A DNA stretch of 47,489 nt from Prochlorococcus sp. AH-716-I09 (GTDB lineage: Bacteria > Cyanobacteriota > Cyanobacteriia > PCC-6307 > Cyanobiaceae): NCBI GenBank assembly GCA_028409275.1, contig JAOOML010000002.1, forward strand, positions 1-47,489, given 5' to 3'. The first letter of the stretch is position 1; each line of letters starts with the position of its first letter. Under the pieces are notes generated by a model. The model had not been told where the DNA came from. It was given only the letters and a program-made list of their open reading frames with translations, and searched no databases. Both the position numbers and the translations under genes were made by a program. Positions 11,795-22,112 of the stretch are shown one piece after another.

Positions 11795-12805
11795 ATTTTT
11801 CGTCATTTCTATTGCAGCTTTTATAGCCTCAATCATGCTTTGAGATTGAGCTATTCCCTTGCCTGCAATATCAAATCCAGTTCCATGATCAGGAGATGTT
11901 CTTATAAAAGGTAAACCTATTGTGGTATTTACTGAATAATTAAGAGCTATAACTTTCATTGGTATTAAACCTTGATCATGATACATAGCAAGAATGCCAT
12001 CATGTCTTTCAGCATTTTTGTCTCTCCATGCTTTTGCTGAAGAATTCCAACAACTATCTGGTGATAATGGTCCCGATAATTTAATATCTTCATTCTTCTC
12101 GCTCCAAGTAATCAATGCATCATTGAGCCAATCTTTTTCTTCATTACCCAAAATCCCTTCTTCGCCAGCGTGTGGATTTAATCCTGCAACTTTGAAAGTA
12201 GGTTTATCAATATAGGTATTACAAAAATCTTTGAAAAGGTCTAGTTTAGAATGGATTAATTTTTGAGTTAATTTCTTTGGAACCTCACAAAGAGCTATGT
12301 GAGTTGTAGCTAGTAAAGTATTGAATCTCCAACCTGTAATTGGTGATTTTGCTGTGAATAACATTCCAACATTTTTTACTCCACACGATTTTGCTAGTAC
12401 CTCAGTTTGTCCAGAGAAGTAATGACCTGAAAGTGACCATGATTTCTTACAGATTGGGCCAGTTACAAGCGCTGAATTAGGACTTTGTTTTACAATTTCA
12501 ATTGCTTTTGTTAAATAATAAAAACTTGAATCACCATAATTTGATTTAGATTTACTTGTGGATGAAGAAATTTCGAGGTCACAAATTTGTAAATTATTGG
12601 GATTTGCGAGGTTTTTTAATCCTAAAGATTTAAGATGTTTATATGTGGTTTGTAAATTTTTTTTTGAACCAACTAATATAAAATTAATATTGTTTGGTAT
12701 CTCATCAGAGCCAAGAGCTTTTAAAATTATTTCAGGCCCAATTCCAGACTCATCTCCTACACTTAAAACTATTTTAAATTTATAATCTTTATTTTTAAAA
12801 TTCAT
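11771..12805 (-). CDS. pdxA: 4-hydroxythreonine-4-phosphate dehydrogenase PdxA
   Basis: GDESGIGPEI, TGPICKKSW, AGLNPHAGEEGILG, GPLSPDS, YHDQGLIPMK, TSPDHGTGFDIAG. Confidence 0.95.
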   Translation of the reverse strand: MNFKNKDYKFKIVLSVGDESGIGPEIILKALGSDEIPNNINFILVGSKKNLQTTYKHLKSLGLKNLANPNNLQICDLEISSSTSKSKSNYGDSSFYYLTKAIEIVKQSPNSALVTGPICKKSWSLSGHYFSGQTEVLAKSCGVKNVGMLFTAKSPITGWRFNTLLATTHIALCEVPKKLTQKLIHSKLDLFKDFCNTYIDKPTFKVAGLNPHAGEEGILGNEEKDWLNDALITWSEKNEDIKLSGPLSPDSCWNSSAKAWRDKNAERHDGILAMYHDQGLIPMKVIALNYSVNTTIGLPFIRTSPDHGTGFDIAGKGIAQSQSMIEAIKAAIEMTKNSTLLDTH

Positions 12806-12820
12806 AAAAAGCTTGTAAAG

Positions 12821-13708
12821 TTATTTTTTTAAACTATCCAAAAAGCAATTTTTTAAACCTTTTTTATAGTTTTTATAAATTAGTTTATATCCAAGTGTTT
12901 CGCATAACAGTTTATTAGAAACTCTTCTATTTTCCATCCAAAAAGATTGAGCGATAGGGGATAAATCCTTTTTTGCTTCTTCAAATAATATTGGCTTTGG
13001 CATTTTTAAGCCAAGTAAATCATAACAATATTGAATAACTTCTATTTGAGAACAGGGTTCATCATCTGCAATATTAATAATTTTGTGAAACTCTAAAGAA
13101 TCTTTATTTTGTAATAGATAGATAATTGCATTTGTAATATCAGCAACATGAATTCTTGAGAAAACTTGATTTTTTTTAATAATAACCCTAACTTTTTGAT
13201 TTTTGATCGTTTCAAAAGTGGATCTTCCAGGTCCATAAATACCAGGTAATCTAAAAATTTGTACAGGCAAACCAGATTCAACCCATTCTTTTTCGCAATT
13301 TAATCTCTTATGACTTCTTTTTTGAAAAGGATTTGGTTCATCAATTTCAGAAACCCAATCACCCCTAGTGTTCCCGTAAACTCCTGTTGTAGATAAATAG
13401 CCAACCCACTCTAGGGACAAACTTTTTAGTTTATTTTTAAGACTTCTCAATACTGGATCATTTCCATTTTTGTCGGGAGGTATGCAACTAAGAATGTGAG
13501 TTACTCCATCAAAAATTTTTGCATCAGGAACCACACTTTTTTCACTGTTGAAAACAAAACTATTTGGATCCCTACTTATAGATCTTGAGCTTGTTAAAAC
13601 AGTGCAACCGAATTTTTTAAGAGTTTTTGCAAAATAACTACCGCTGTAACCACATCCTAAGACTAAAAATTTATTTTTATTTCCGATTAAACTTGCAGGC
13701 TTATTCAT
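12821..13708 (-). CDS. NAD-dependent epimerase/dehydratase (extended SDR)
   Basis: VLGCGYSGSYFAKTLKKFG nucleotide-binding motif, YLSTTGVYG, FRLPGIYGPGRSTF. Confidence 0.85.
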   Translation of the reverse strand: MNKPASLIGNKNKFLVLGCGYSGSYFAKTLKKFGCTVLTSSRSISRDPNSFVFNSEKSVVPDAKIFDGVTHILSCIPPDKNGNDPVLRSLKNKLKSLSLEWVGYLSTTGVYGNTRGDWVSEIDEPNPFQKRSHKRLNCEKEWVESGLPVQIFRLPGIYGPGRSTFETIKNQKVRVIIKKNQVFSRIHVADITNAIIYLLQNKDSLEFHKIINIADDEPCSQIEVIQYCYDLLGLKMPKPILFEEAKKDLSPIAQSFWMENRRVSNKLLCETLGYKLIYKNYKKGLKNCFLDSLKK

Positions 13709-13737
13709 GCTGGGTTAAAGTAGTACATATGTATTAA

Positions 13738-13971
13738 TTGATGATGAAGACAGCTCTTAAGCCCGATTTAAAATTAAAAACTTTCTCTCTTAGCAAAAGT
13801 TATCCCCTTCTTATAGAGAAAGAAGTTTGTCTAGTTAATTCTAAATTCTACCAAAAATTATTTGTCTTTCTTCTTGCATTTTCGACAATTTTAATATTTC
13901 CAGAATCCCCAAAAGAATTGGAAAATATATGTGAGAGTTATAACTCTAGAAAAATATGTATTGTTTGGTAG
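13738..13971 (+). CDS. Small hypothetical protein with one hydrophobic segment
   Basis: 77 aa ORF in an otherwise empty gap between divergent genes. No family recognised. Confidence 0.45.
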   Translation: MMMKTALKPDLKLKTFSLSKSYPLLIEKEVCLVNSKFYQKLFVFLLAFSTILIFPESPKELENICESYNSRKICIVW

Positions 13972-14373
13972 TCAAGCTGCTCTATATTCTGATTCATCTT
14001 TTTCGTAATTTTTATTTTTTACCTTAAAGTTAGGATTAGCCCATTGTAGTAATCTAATAGCTAATCTTAAATCTCCCTCTAACCAAGCTCTAATAGCCAT
14101 TGCTCTTCGAGGATCATAAAATTTTTGCCTTCTATACCAATACAAAGCATTTTCATCTGATTTATCCCCATTACAGGAAAGACATGCAGGTACGCAGTTT
14201 TCTGTTGTACTTAAGCCTCCTTGGCATCTTGGTATTACATGGTCAATAGATTCAGATGGTTTTCCACAATATATACAACTTTTTCCTGTAAACCTATGAA
14301 TAGATTTTCGCCATTGTCTCAATCTGAACTTAGGACATAAATCCTCTAAAAACACCGCATCATTAATATGCAT
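13972..14373 (-). CDS. HNH endonuclease family protein
   Basis: CIYCGKP..IDHVIPRCQGG...ENCVPACLSCNGDKSD is a classic HNH/zinc arrangement. Confidence 0.9.
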   Translation of the reverse strand: MHINDAVFLEDLCPKFRLRQWRKSIHRFTGKSCIYCGKPSESIDHVIPRCQGGLSTTENCVPACLSCNGDKSDENALYWYRRQKFYDPRRAMAIRAWLEGDLRLAIRLLQWANPNFKVKNKNYEKDESEYRAA

Positions 14374-14538
14374 TCAGAATATTTAATTAAATAAATAATG
14401 GCTTGAATATATTAAAAGTCAATAATTACTCACCTTTTTTAGTTTAAATTTGCTAGTAAAAATATGTTTTAGTGTGTTTAGATACAAAATAGTATTTAGT
14501 AAATTTGGACAAAAAGTATTATCTTTCTAAAAACTTGA

Positions 14539-15009
14539 TTAATAACTATATCTATCAAGTGTTTCATCAGTAAATTCTTCAGAAATTTCTTTATTAGTTT
14601 CTTCTAATTCCTTTTTTAATTTTATTCTTTTGTTTTCTCTATCTTGTGCTTCTTTTTCTTTTCTTTTTTCTTCTTTTTCTAGATCTCGTATTAGTTTTCT
14701 ATTTGGATGAAGATTATCTAAATATTCAACGCAATAACTAAATTTTTCTCTTTCTCTTATAACTGTTTCAGTAATTTGCGCTGCTGCATTTTTAGGTGAA
14801 ACTTTGAATAATCCTCCCTTTTGTTTTTTTATATATGTATAAGCTGCGTCCCAACTACTTTCATGGTCATTTCCGCCATCTCGCATAGTACAAAAAATTT
14901 CTGCCCCAAATGAACTTGCATTAACTTTTGTATTAGTGAGGATTAGAGGAGTGAAAACTCCCAACGATACTAATATTAGTTTTTTATCCTTAAATCTTTG
15001 CATTAGCAA
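14539..15009 (-). CDS. Secreted hypothetical protein with charged coiled-coil C-terminus
   Basis: Signal peptide-like N-terminus, then AEIFCTMRDGGNDHESSWDAAYTYIKKQKGGLFK and a Lys/Glu-rich tail. Confidence 0.7.
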   Translation of the reverse strand: MLMQRFKDKKLILVSLGVFTPLILTNTKVNASSFGAEIFCTMRDGGNDHESSWDAAYTYIKKQKGGLFKVSPKNAAAQITETVIREREKFSYCVEYLDNLHPNRKLIRDLEKEEKRKEKEAQDRENKRIKLKKELEETNKEISEEFTDETLDRYSY

Positions 15010-15059
15010 TTTATCTTCTATTTAAAAATATCTTTTATTGTGAATATGTCTATAGAAAT

Positions 15060-15572
15060 TTAAGATTTTATTACTCCAAATATATTCAAGCATTTCACAA
15101 CTAAAGGAAGAATTAGAAGCACAGTAATCAACCTAACTGCGTGTAGGGTAGCTACTGCAGCTCCTACCCCATACTCTGACCCTACAAGACTCATACCGCT
15201 AATACCTCCTGGTGCTGCACCAAGAATTGTTGTTATCACATCGATATTAAGTAATCTGCTTGTCCATAATCCAATTGCTAATCCTGTAATAACTAAAGTA
15301 AAAGTTATTAAAATAGCAGGCCTCCATAAGGTTTGAAGATCCATTAATGAGTCTTTGGTTAATGATGTACCAATAACTGTTCCAATGCCGATTTCTAAAA
15401 TTGTTCTTGTGCCTATTGGCCACTCTGCAATATCGACTTTGCCACTTATGCTAAGTATGCTTGCGCCTATTAAAGCCCCTGCAAGAGGAGCTGCAGGGAT
15501 ACCTGTTTTTAGAGCTAAAGCTCCAAAAATGCCGCCAGCAAGAAGGTAATATATGAGATTTATGTTTGGCAT
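15060..15572 (-). CDS. AbrB-family (ammonia monooxygenase-like) membrane protein, single-repeat form
   Basis: Multiple TM segments, GIPAAPLAGALIGA, ILGAAPGGISGMSLVGSEYG, ATLHAVRLITVLLILP. Confidence 0.82.
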   Translation of the reverse strand: MPNINLIYYLLAGGIFGALALKTGIPAAPLAGALIGASILSISGKVDIAEWPIGTRTILEIGIGTVIGTSLTKDSLMDLQTLWRPAILITFTLVITGLAIGLWTSRLLNIDVITTILGAAPGGISGMSLVGSEYGVGAAVATLHAVRLITVLLILPLVVKCLNIFGVIKS

Positions 15573-15704
15573 GAATTTAAGTGATGTTTGGACATAATAT
15601 TAGAAAAAAATTTATTTGCTCAAGTTTATAGTCAAATAATATTTTGATTTCCTCTCGTAATGTCCCCTTTTGTTGGCATAATATTATTTAAAGCATGAAT
15701 TTTT

Positions 15705-15902
15705 ATGTCTTCACAAATTTCATACAAGGATAATAAAAACCTCATAAGGAAAAAATTATCTTTTATTGAGGGTGGCCACCAGCTCGAAAAATTAGAGTTT
15801 GCCCTTGCAATCGCTCAAACCAACGGTGATGAAAAAAAATCAATTGTTCTTAGAAAAAAGATTGTTGAATTAGGCGGAAATGTTGAAGAGCCAGGGACTT
15901 AA
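15705..15902 (+). CDS. Small conserved-looking hypothetical protein
   Basis: 65 aa soluble ORF with good start context between two minus-strand genes. Confidence 0.6.
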   Translation: MSSQISYKDNKNLIRKKLSFIEGGHQLEKLEFALAIAQTNGDEKKSIVLRKKIVELGGNVEEPGT

Positions 15903-15903
15903 C

Positions 15904-17067
15904 TTAATTTTCTTCAAGATATCTAGATGCCACAACTAATGCTTCACCGGCTTGTTGGGGTGTGATTTTTCCAATTTTGAGAAGTGTATTACTAATAGCA
16001 GAAACTACCGTGATAATATCTCTATCGTTAACATATCCTAAGTGTCCGACTCTAAATATTTTTCCCTTCATATGATCTTGACCACCAGCAAGTAAAATAT
16101 CAAAATTATTTTTTATAGTTTTTCTAAATTCTTCAGCATCTATTCCTTCAGTTTTTACCGCAGTAATTGATGGGCTCAAGTATTTTTCATCAGCAAATAA
16201 TTTAAGATTTAAAGCCTTTACAGCATTGCTCATTGCTAATTTATGTTTATTGTGTCTGAAGAAAATGTTATCTAAGCCTTCTTCTTTCATCATTTTTAAG
16301 GATTCATCTAAAGCAAAAACCAAATTAACTGCTGGAGTATATGGATTACTGTTACTTAAAAGACTTTTTCTATAGGATTTTAAATTTAAATAAAATTTCG
16401 GTAAATTAGATTTTTCTGCAGCTTCCCATGCTTTTTGGCTCATTGCTATAAAACTAAGCCCTGGAGGTATCATATATCCCTTTTGTGATCCTGAAGCAAC
16501 GATATCTAATTCCCATTCATCTACAGGTACATTGCAAGCTCCAAGACTTGTAACGCAATCAACAATTGATAAAGCTGTATTGTGTTTGCGAATATACGAA
16601 CTGATAGTTTTTAGATCATTAATTACACCTGTTGAGGTTTCAGAATGAGTCAAAATAACAGCTTTTATTTCTTTTTGTGTATCTTCCTCTAATACCTTTT
16701 TGAATTTTTCTGGATCAAGTGGAGTACCCCATTCGGAATCAATTTTTATTACTTCTAGACCAAATTCTTTAGCAACTTTTACCCATCTTTCGCCAAATTT
16801 TCCATTTTCTCCACAAATTACTTTATCTCCTCTACTTAATGTATTTATTATTCCAGCCTCCATTGCAGCCGTCCCACTTCCAGTGATTGTTAGAACATCA
16901 TTTTGAGTTTGATGAAGCCACTGTAAATTTTTAGTAGTACTCTCTACGAGATCTTGGAATTCTTTACTGCGATGGCCTATTGGATGTTTACTTAATGCTT
17001 GTAAAACTTTTTCTGGAACTGGCGTGGGTCCAGGAATCATCAATGATAATTTTTGTTGTATGGCCAC
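15904..17067 (-). CDS. Class V aminotransferase (serine-/alanine-glyoxylate aminotransferase-like)
   Basis: MIPGPTPVPEKVL, HRSKEF, TGSGTAAMEAG, GSQKGYMIPPGLSF (PLP Lys), GHLGYVNDRDI. Confidence 0.9.
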   Translation of the reverse strand: MAIQQKLSLMIPGPTPVPEKVLQALSKHPIGHRSKEFQDLVESTTKNLQWLHQTQNDVLTITGSGTAAMEAGIINTLSRGDKVICGENGKFGERWVKVAKEFGLEVIKIDSEWGTPLDPEKFKKVLEEDTQKEIKAVILTHSETSTGVINDLKTISSYIRKHNTALSIVDCVTSLGACNVPVDEWELDIVASGSQKGYMIPPGLSFIAMSQKAWEAAEKSNLPKFYLNLKSYRKSLLSNSNPYTPAVNLVFALDESLKMMKEEGLDNIFFRHNKHKLAMSNAVKALNLKLFADEKYLSPSITAVKTEGIDAEEFRKTIKNNFDILLAGGQDHMKGKIFRVGHLGYVNDRDIITVVSAISNTLLKIGKITPQQAGEALVVASRYLEEN

Positions 17068-17103
17068 TTTTTGTTAAATAGGTCATTCTTAGATTAGTTC
17101 TCA

Positions 17104-18240
17104 TTGTATATTTTTCAATTACTTGATTTGAAAAAAGGATTTTCTTTACCTTTGTGGGTTGCTGGAGCTGCTAGGTCAGCATTAAAAAAACTAGTAGGGT
17201 TACCATTTGAGAATTATGAACTAATAAAAATTCCTAATGAAAAAAAAGAAATAAAAATCGAGATTCATTCTGTTGGTTTACTTAAAGATGACTCTCATGC
17301 ATTAGGAATTACTTTTGCAAAGTCAGGCTTAGATCTTGACATTACACAAAACTTAGAAATATGGACAATAGTTTCTTTAGAAAAAATTTCTTTCAATAAT
17401 CCTGTCCAAACAATTCCAATAAATATTGTTGCAGGATCTGGTGTAGGTATAAAAGAAGATACATCAGATATATGCATTTCTAATTTTGCAAAAGAAGTTT
17501 TATATGCAAATTTATTAGATAGTATTCCTGAAGGCTTTAATTTAGAATTAGAAATTATTTTTCCAAAGGGCGCATTTTTAGCTGAAAGAACTAGTAATAA
17601 GTCATTTGGTATTGTTGATGGATTATCTATTATTGGTACTTCCGCTGAGACTTATTCGAGTGCTTCACCTGATCAATTAGAAGAGGCTAAAACTAATCTA
17701 GCAAAGTTAATTCAAAATGATTTTAGAGGAGAAGTTGTTTTTGTTATTGGTGAAAATGGGTTAAATTTAGCCAAAACTTATAATATTAATTTGCCAATTA
17801 TCAAAATTGGAAATTGGATAGGACCATTATTAGTTGATGCTGCAATAAAAAAAGTTAAAACTGTAATTCTTTTTGGTTATCACGGAAAATTAATTAAATT
17901 AGCAGGTGGTATTTTTCATACACATAATCATTTAGCTGATGCAAGAATTGAGATTCTTGTTTATTTAGCTGTTCAAGAAAAGGTACCACCTGAAATAATA
18001 GTTGAATTATCTCAGTTAAATAATCTTGAGGATGCATTAATACTTCTTGAGAGATTTAATCAATTTTTAACTGATAAATTATTCAAGAATTTATCAAATA
18101 CGATTGAAAAGCGTTCTTTTACTTATGTAAATAGGTATGTAAAAACTGATATGCAAATCGCCTCAATCATTTTTGATAGAAAAAGAAAAATAAGGTGGGC
18201 TGGAATTCACGGGAATAAGTATATTTCTTATTTTCAATGA
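17104..18240 (+). CDS. cbiD: Cobalt-precorrin-5B (C1)-methyltransferase CbiD
   Basis: GSGVGI, ISFNNPVQTIPINIVAGSGVG, GIVDGLSIIGTSAET, GNWIGPLLVDAA, LFGYHGKLIKLAGGIFHTHNHLADAR. Confidence 0.88.
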   Translation: MYIFQLLDLKKGFSLPLWVAGAARSALKKLVGLPFENYELIKIPNEKKEIKIEIHSVGLLKDDSHALGITFAKSGLDLDITQNLEIWTIVSLEKISFNNPVQTIPINIVAGSGVGIKEDTSDICISNFAKEVLYANLLDSIPEGFNLELEIIFPKGAFLAERTSNKSFGIVDGLSIIGTSAETYSSASPDQLEEAKTNLAKLIQNDFRGEVVFVIGENGLNLAKTYNINLPIIKIGNWIGPLLVDAAIKKVKTVILFGYHGKLIKLAGGIFHTHNHLADARIEILVYLAVQEKVPPEIIVELSQLNNLEDALILLERFNQFLTDKLFKNLSNTIEKRSFTYVNRYVKTDMQIASIIFDRKRKIRWAGIHGNKYISYFQ

Positions 18241-18293
18241 GATTAATTTTGATTCATTATGCTTTTGTAAATAAATTGAGCTAACTTTTATAC

Positions 18294-19880
18294 ATGAGTC
18301 AAACATCTTTAAAAAAAGAACGAGATCCTTCAATATTAATTTTAGATTTTGGATCTCAATATTCTGAATTGATTGCAAGAAGAATTAGAGAAACTAATGT
18401 TTTCTCTCTTGTAGTAAGTAATTTTATTTCAATTGAGGATATTAATAAAATTAATCCTAAAGGGATCATTTTGAGTGGAGGCCCAAATTCTGTATATGAA
18501 CTAAATGCTCCGAGATGTGATGAAAAAATTTTTAATTTAGGAATTCCTATTCTTGGCATATGCTATGGAATGCAATTAATGGTCAAAGAACTTGGAGGAT
18601 CTGTTATTTCAGCAACCAAAAAAGCTGAATATGGTAGAGCACCACTAAATATAGATCAAGAATCTGACCTCCTTTTTGATGTAGAAGATAAATCTATAAT
18701 GTGGATGAGTCATGGCGATTCAATTAATTGTTTGCCCGATGGATTTCATAAGATTGCTCATACCGAGAACACACTCCATGCAGCAATTTCAAATGATGTA
18801 AAGAAATTATTTGGCGTACAATTTCATCCTGAAGTTGTTCATTCAGAGTTTGGAATGACGGTAATTAAAAATTTTGTTTATAAAATTTCTTGTTGTGCGG
18901 CTGATTGGACCACCGAAACATATATAGACGAAACTATTCCAAGAATAAGAGAGCAAGTTGGCAACAAAAAAGTATTGCTTGCCTTGTCAGGAGGAGTTGA
19001 TTCCTCAACTCTTGCTTTTCTTCTCAATAAAGCAATTGGAAATCAGCTTACTTGTATGTTTATAGATCAAGGTTTCATGAGAAAAGGTGAACCGGAATTT
19101 TTAATGAATTTTTTTGATGAGAAATTTCATATCAAGGTTGAATACATTAATGCTAGGGAAAGGTTTATTTCCAAATTAAAAGGGATTATTGATCCAGAGC
19201 AAAAAAGGAAAATTATTGGTGAAGAATTTATTAGAGTATTTGAAGAAGAAAGTAACAGATTGGGACCTTTCCAGTACTTGGCGCAGGGTACTCTTTATCC
19301 TGATGTTATTGAAAGTGCTGGTACTAATATTGATCCCAAGACAGGTGAAAGAATAGCAGTAAAAATTAAGAGTCATCATAACGTAGGTGGACTACCAAAA
19401 GATTTACAATTTAAACTGGTTGAGCCATTAAGAAAACTTTTTAAGGATGAAGTCCGAAAACTTGGCGCTGCTTTAGGTTTGCCGGATGAAATTATAAAAA
19501 GGCATCCATTTCCAGGGCCAGGGTTAGCGATAAGAATTTTGGGAGAAGTGACCAATGAAAAACTTGACTGTTTAAGAGATGCAGACTGGATTGTGAGAGA
19601 CGAAATTAAAAAAGCGGGCCTTTATAATGATATTTGGCAAGCTTTTGCAGTATTGTTACCGGTTAAAACTGTAGGAGTTATGGGTGATAAAAGGACTTAT
19701 GCATGGCCAATAGTTTTACGTTGTGTTTCTAGTGAAGATGGTATGACCGCAGATTGGTCGAAAATTCCCTTTCAGATTTTAGAGAGAATTTCAAATAGGA
19801 TTGTAAATGAAGTAGTGTCAGTTAACAGAGTTGTTTATGATATTACAAGTAAACCTCCTGGAACTATTGAGTGGGAATAG
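18294..19880 (+). CDS. guaA: GMP synthase (glutamine-hydrolysing)
   Basis: [73 protein letters not shown]-terminus. Confidence 0.97.
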   Translation: MSQTSLKKERDPSILILDFGSQYSELIARRIRETNVFSLVVSNFISIEDINKINPKGIILSGGPNSVYELNAPRCDEKIFNLGIPILGICYGMQLMVKELGGSVISATKKAEYGRAPLNIDQESDLLFDVEDKSIMWMSHGDSINCLPDGFHKIAHTENTLHAAISNDVKKLFGVQFHPEVVHSEFGMTVIKNFVYKISCCAADWTTETYIDETIPRIREQVGNKKVLLALSGGVDSSTLAFLLNKAIGNQLTCMFIDQGFMRKGEPEFLMNFFDEKFHIKVEYINARERFISKLKGIIDPEQKRKIIGEEFIRVFEEESNRLGPFQYLAQGTLYPDVIESAGTNIDPKTGERIAVKIKSHHNVGGLPKDLQFKLVEPLRKLFKDEVRKLGAALGLPDEIIKRHPFPGPGLAIRILGEVTNEKLDCLRDADWIVRDEIKKAGLYNDIWQAFAVLLPVKTVGVMGDKRTYAWPIVLRCVSSEDGMTADWSKIPFQILERISNRIVNEVVSVNRVVYDITSKPPGTIEWE

Positions 19881-19982
19881 TCAAAGGGGTATAAAGTCAT
19901 TTATAGTCTAAAAAATTTGGTTACACGTGAAGGTAAAATCCAATCTCTATAGAGAAATCGTAGAGTAGTAGTTTTCTCTACA
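19861..19982 (+). repeat. Direct repeat copy A: guaA 3' terminus plus downstream flank
   Basis: Shares the 14-nt core ATTGAGTGGGAATA (19866-19879) with copy B, then ATAAA.ACATT/TCATTTATAGTCTA.AAAA, AGGTAAAA and TCTCTATAGAGAAATC.TAGAG...TTTCTCTA. Confidence 0.8.
19944..19979. other. Palindrome TCTCTATAGAGA plus inverted repeat AGAGAAA..TTTCTCT downstream of guaA
   Basis: 12-nt perfect palindrome 19944-19955; AGAGAAA 19951-19957 pairs with TTTCTCT 19973-19979. Conserved in copy B. Confidence 0.7.
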
Positions 19983-20045
19983 TATTGTTTTTTATTTGCA
20001 GATCTTATTCTTTGATTAATATTTCAGGTTCTTATAGTTTTTATA

Positions 20046-21752
20046 TTAATATTCAAAATAAGAGACCCATTTCTCTAGGTATTGATGACAATTCTCAAAG
20101 TATTTCTCATAGTTTTTCCATTTTTCTACAGACGACTTGTACAAAGGTTGAATAATTTGGGTATATGAAGGAGTGATTATGTTACTTCTCTCTAAGGCTG
20201 TTTTTCTGTAGTTTTTGACATTTTCATTCCATTCAACGCCTAAAAACTCTAAAATAATACCGATATGATCTTCAAATTTTTCAATGAGATTCTCATATTT
20301 TGATGTTATAAAATTAAGAGATAGATTATTTTTATATGCATCCCACGCATTCATAACTTGATCATAGAGTATTGAAGATGATTGTAGACTTATTAGGTTT
20401 GCCGTTGCTGCATTAGGTTTGAAATATTGTTGAAAGCAAGAAAGAACTGTATCGTAAGGATGCCGATGGGCAAAAATTATTCTAGCGTTAGGGAATAATA
20501 GATTAATTAAGGGTAAGGATACTGTATTTAATGGCAGTTTATCTATTACTACCTTCGTTTTAATATTCAAATATTTTTTTAAAAGTTCAAAATATTTTTT
20601 TCTAAGGATAATTAAATTATTTTCAGGAAGACTATAAAGGTTATAAAGTTCCGTATTAAACTTTTCTTGTATTAACTTTTCAATAGTCGCGATAAATGGT
20701 TTTTCTTCTATTACTTCAATTTGAGGATGACTTCTTAGGATACTATCTAGTAGGGTGGTTCCTGATCTAGGAAATCCAACTAAAAACACAATATTAGAAT
20801 CATTTATTTCATCATTAAATTTAATTGAAACTGGTTTTTTTGTTTTGATATTTTTTTTATAAGAATTAATAAAGTTTAAGTATAAATTTTTGTTATATTT
20901 CAAATACGAAGGATCATCTTGGCTCATCTTAAAGCAATGATAAGCAAGATCATAGTTTTCTATTTTATCTTCGATGAATCCTTTATAATTCCAGAAAATG
21001 ATGCCTTGATTATTTTTACTTTTCTCTATCCATTCAACAGAGATATTATCAATTAGTTTTTTTGCAGTTTTATATTCTTTATTTCTAAAGCTTAATCTAG
21101 CTTTGAAAAGTAGTAATTCATTTTTAATACAATTTACTTTGTCAAATTCGTTTAATGATTCTTTTAATTTTTTTATATTATTTAATTTTTCATAGTGGCG
21201 AAAAAGGTTGCAATATGCAACTTCTAAATCAGGATTGATTTTAATTGCTTTGCGGTACGAGATTTCTGCATCTTTCAATTTATCAAGATCAAATAATATG
21301 TTTCCTAGATTTGAAAAAGCATTAGCAAAATTAGGATTGATTTTAATTGCTTTGCGGTACGAGATTTCTCCATCTTTCAAATTACCAAGATCAAATAATA
21401 TGTTCCCCAGATTAAAATGCGCATTTGCAAAATCAGGACGAAGATTTATTGCTTTGCGAGTAAATAATTCTGCATCTTTCAAATTACCAAGATCAAATAA
21501 TATGTTCCCCAGATTGTAATGAGCACTAGCGAAATCAGGACGAAGATTTATTGCTTTGCGATACCACTGTGCTGCTTCTTCTAATTTCCCTAAAGCCTGA
21601 ATAATTGCTCCATAATTAGAAAATATTCGAGGATCATTAAAACCTTGAGTAATACAATATTTATAATATTTTGTTGCTTCTGGAATATTTCCTTGCAAAT
21701 GAAATTTAATTGCCTGATTAATTATTTCTTCTTTAGAGGGATTATTATTCAT
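20046..21752 (-). CDS. TPR-repeat sulfotransferase fusion protein (subtype 1)
   Basis: N-terminal 34-aa TPR units (AHYNLGNILFDLGNLKDAE...), C-terminal FLVGFPRSGTTLLDSILRSHP (5'-PSB loop) and IIFAHRHPYDTVLSCFQQYF. Confidence 0.9.
   Translation of the reverse strand: MNNNPSKEEIINQAIKFHLQGNIPEATKYYKYCITQGFNDPRIFSNYGAIIQALGKLEEAAQWYRKAINLRPDFASAHYNLGNILFDLGNLKDAELFTRKAINLRPDFANAHFNLGNILFDLGNLKDGEISYRKAIKINPNFANAFSNLGNILFDLDKLKDAEISYRKAIKINPDLEVAYCNLFRHYEKLNNIKKLKESLNEFDKVNCIKNELLLFKARLSFRNKEYKTAKKLIDNISVEWIEKSKNNQGIIFWNYKGFIEDKIENYDLAYHCFKMSQDDPSYLKYNKNLYLNFINSYKKNIKTKKPVSIKFNDEINDSNIVFLVGFPRSGTTLLDSILRSHPQIEVIEEKPFIATIEKLIQEKFNTELYNLYSLPENNLIILRKKYFELLKKYLNIKTKVVIDKLPLNTVSLPLINLLFPNARIIFAHRHPYDTVLSCFQQYFKPNAATANLISLQSSSILYDQVMNAWDAYKNNLSLNFITSKYENLIEKFEDHIGIILEFLGVEWNENVKNYRKTALERSNIITPSYTQIIQPLYKSSVEKWKNYEKYFENCHQYLEKWVSYFEY
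21232..21560. repeat. Tandem ~102-nt TPR-encoding repeat units in the 20046-21752 gene
   Basis: Recurring ATTGCTTTGCGGTACGAGATTTCT.CATCTTTCAA.TTA.CAAGATCAAATAATATGTT.CC.AGATT blocks at 102-nt spacing. Confidence 0.8.
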
Positions 21753-21764
21753 TAAATGCTTTTT

Positions 21765-21800
21765 TTAAGTTAAATATTTTGCTGATCCTAAATTTCTCAT
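21765..21800 (-). other. Upstream mini-ORF / relic N-terminus, MRNLGSAKYLT*
   Basis: ATG at 21800, TAA at 21765-21767, in frame with the downstream TPR gene ATG. Resembles the MKGFGEKFKYK start of the 26601-28157 gene. Confidence 0.5.
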
Positions 21801-22076
21801 TTTCAAGAAATGCTTTTTTACTTAGTGTAGATTATAGTCTTGGTTAAAAAACTCTAGAACATTATTTTGTAAGTGTAAAAAATTTTGGTTCTTACTAACC
21901 AATTCTCGACAATTAGTCCAACAAGTAAGTTCGATTTTCATAATATTAGTAATATTTCGGTTTGCCATAGGTTTTCACGCAAAATCCACCCCTGTCGTAG
22001 TGCTGGTTTAGAGCAATTGAATAATTGAGTGGGAATAAAAAGAAGGATATAAACACATTCATAGTCTAGAAAAATT

Positions 22077-22098
22077 GGTTTCACATAGGTTTCACATA
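22077..22098. repeat. Tandem 11-bp direct repeat GGTTTCACATA x2 inside copy B
   Basis: GGTTTCACATA at 22077-22087 and 22088-22098, perfect. Confidence 0.85.
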
Positions 22099-22112
22099 TA
22101 GGTAAAAATATA

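Noticed and set aside
15355-15549. 64-aa plus-strand ORF
   Set aside because: Antisense shadow of the AbrB-like gene.
21208-21519. 103-aa plus-strand ORF with repeated SNNMFPR units
   Set aside because: It is the antisense shadow of the 102-nt TPR-encoding repeats; its repetition mirrors the sense gene.
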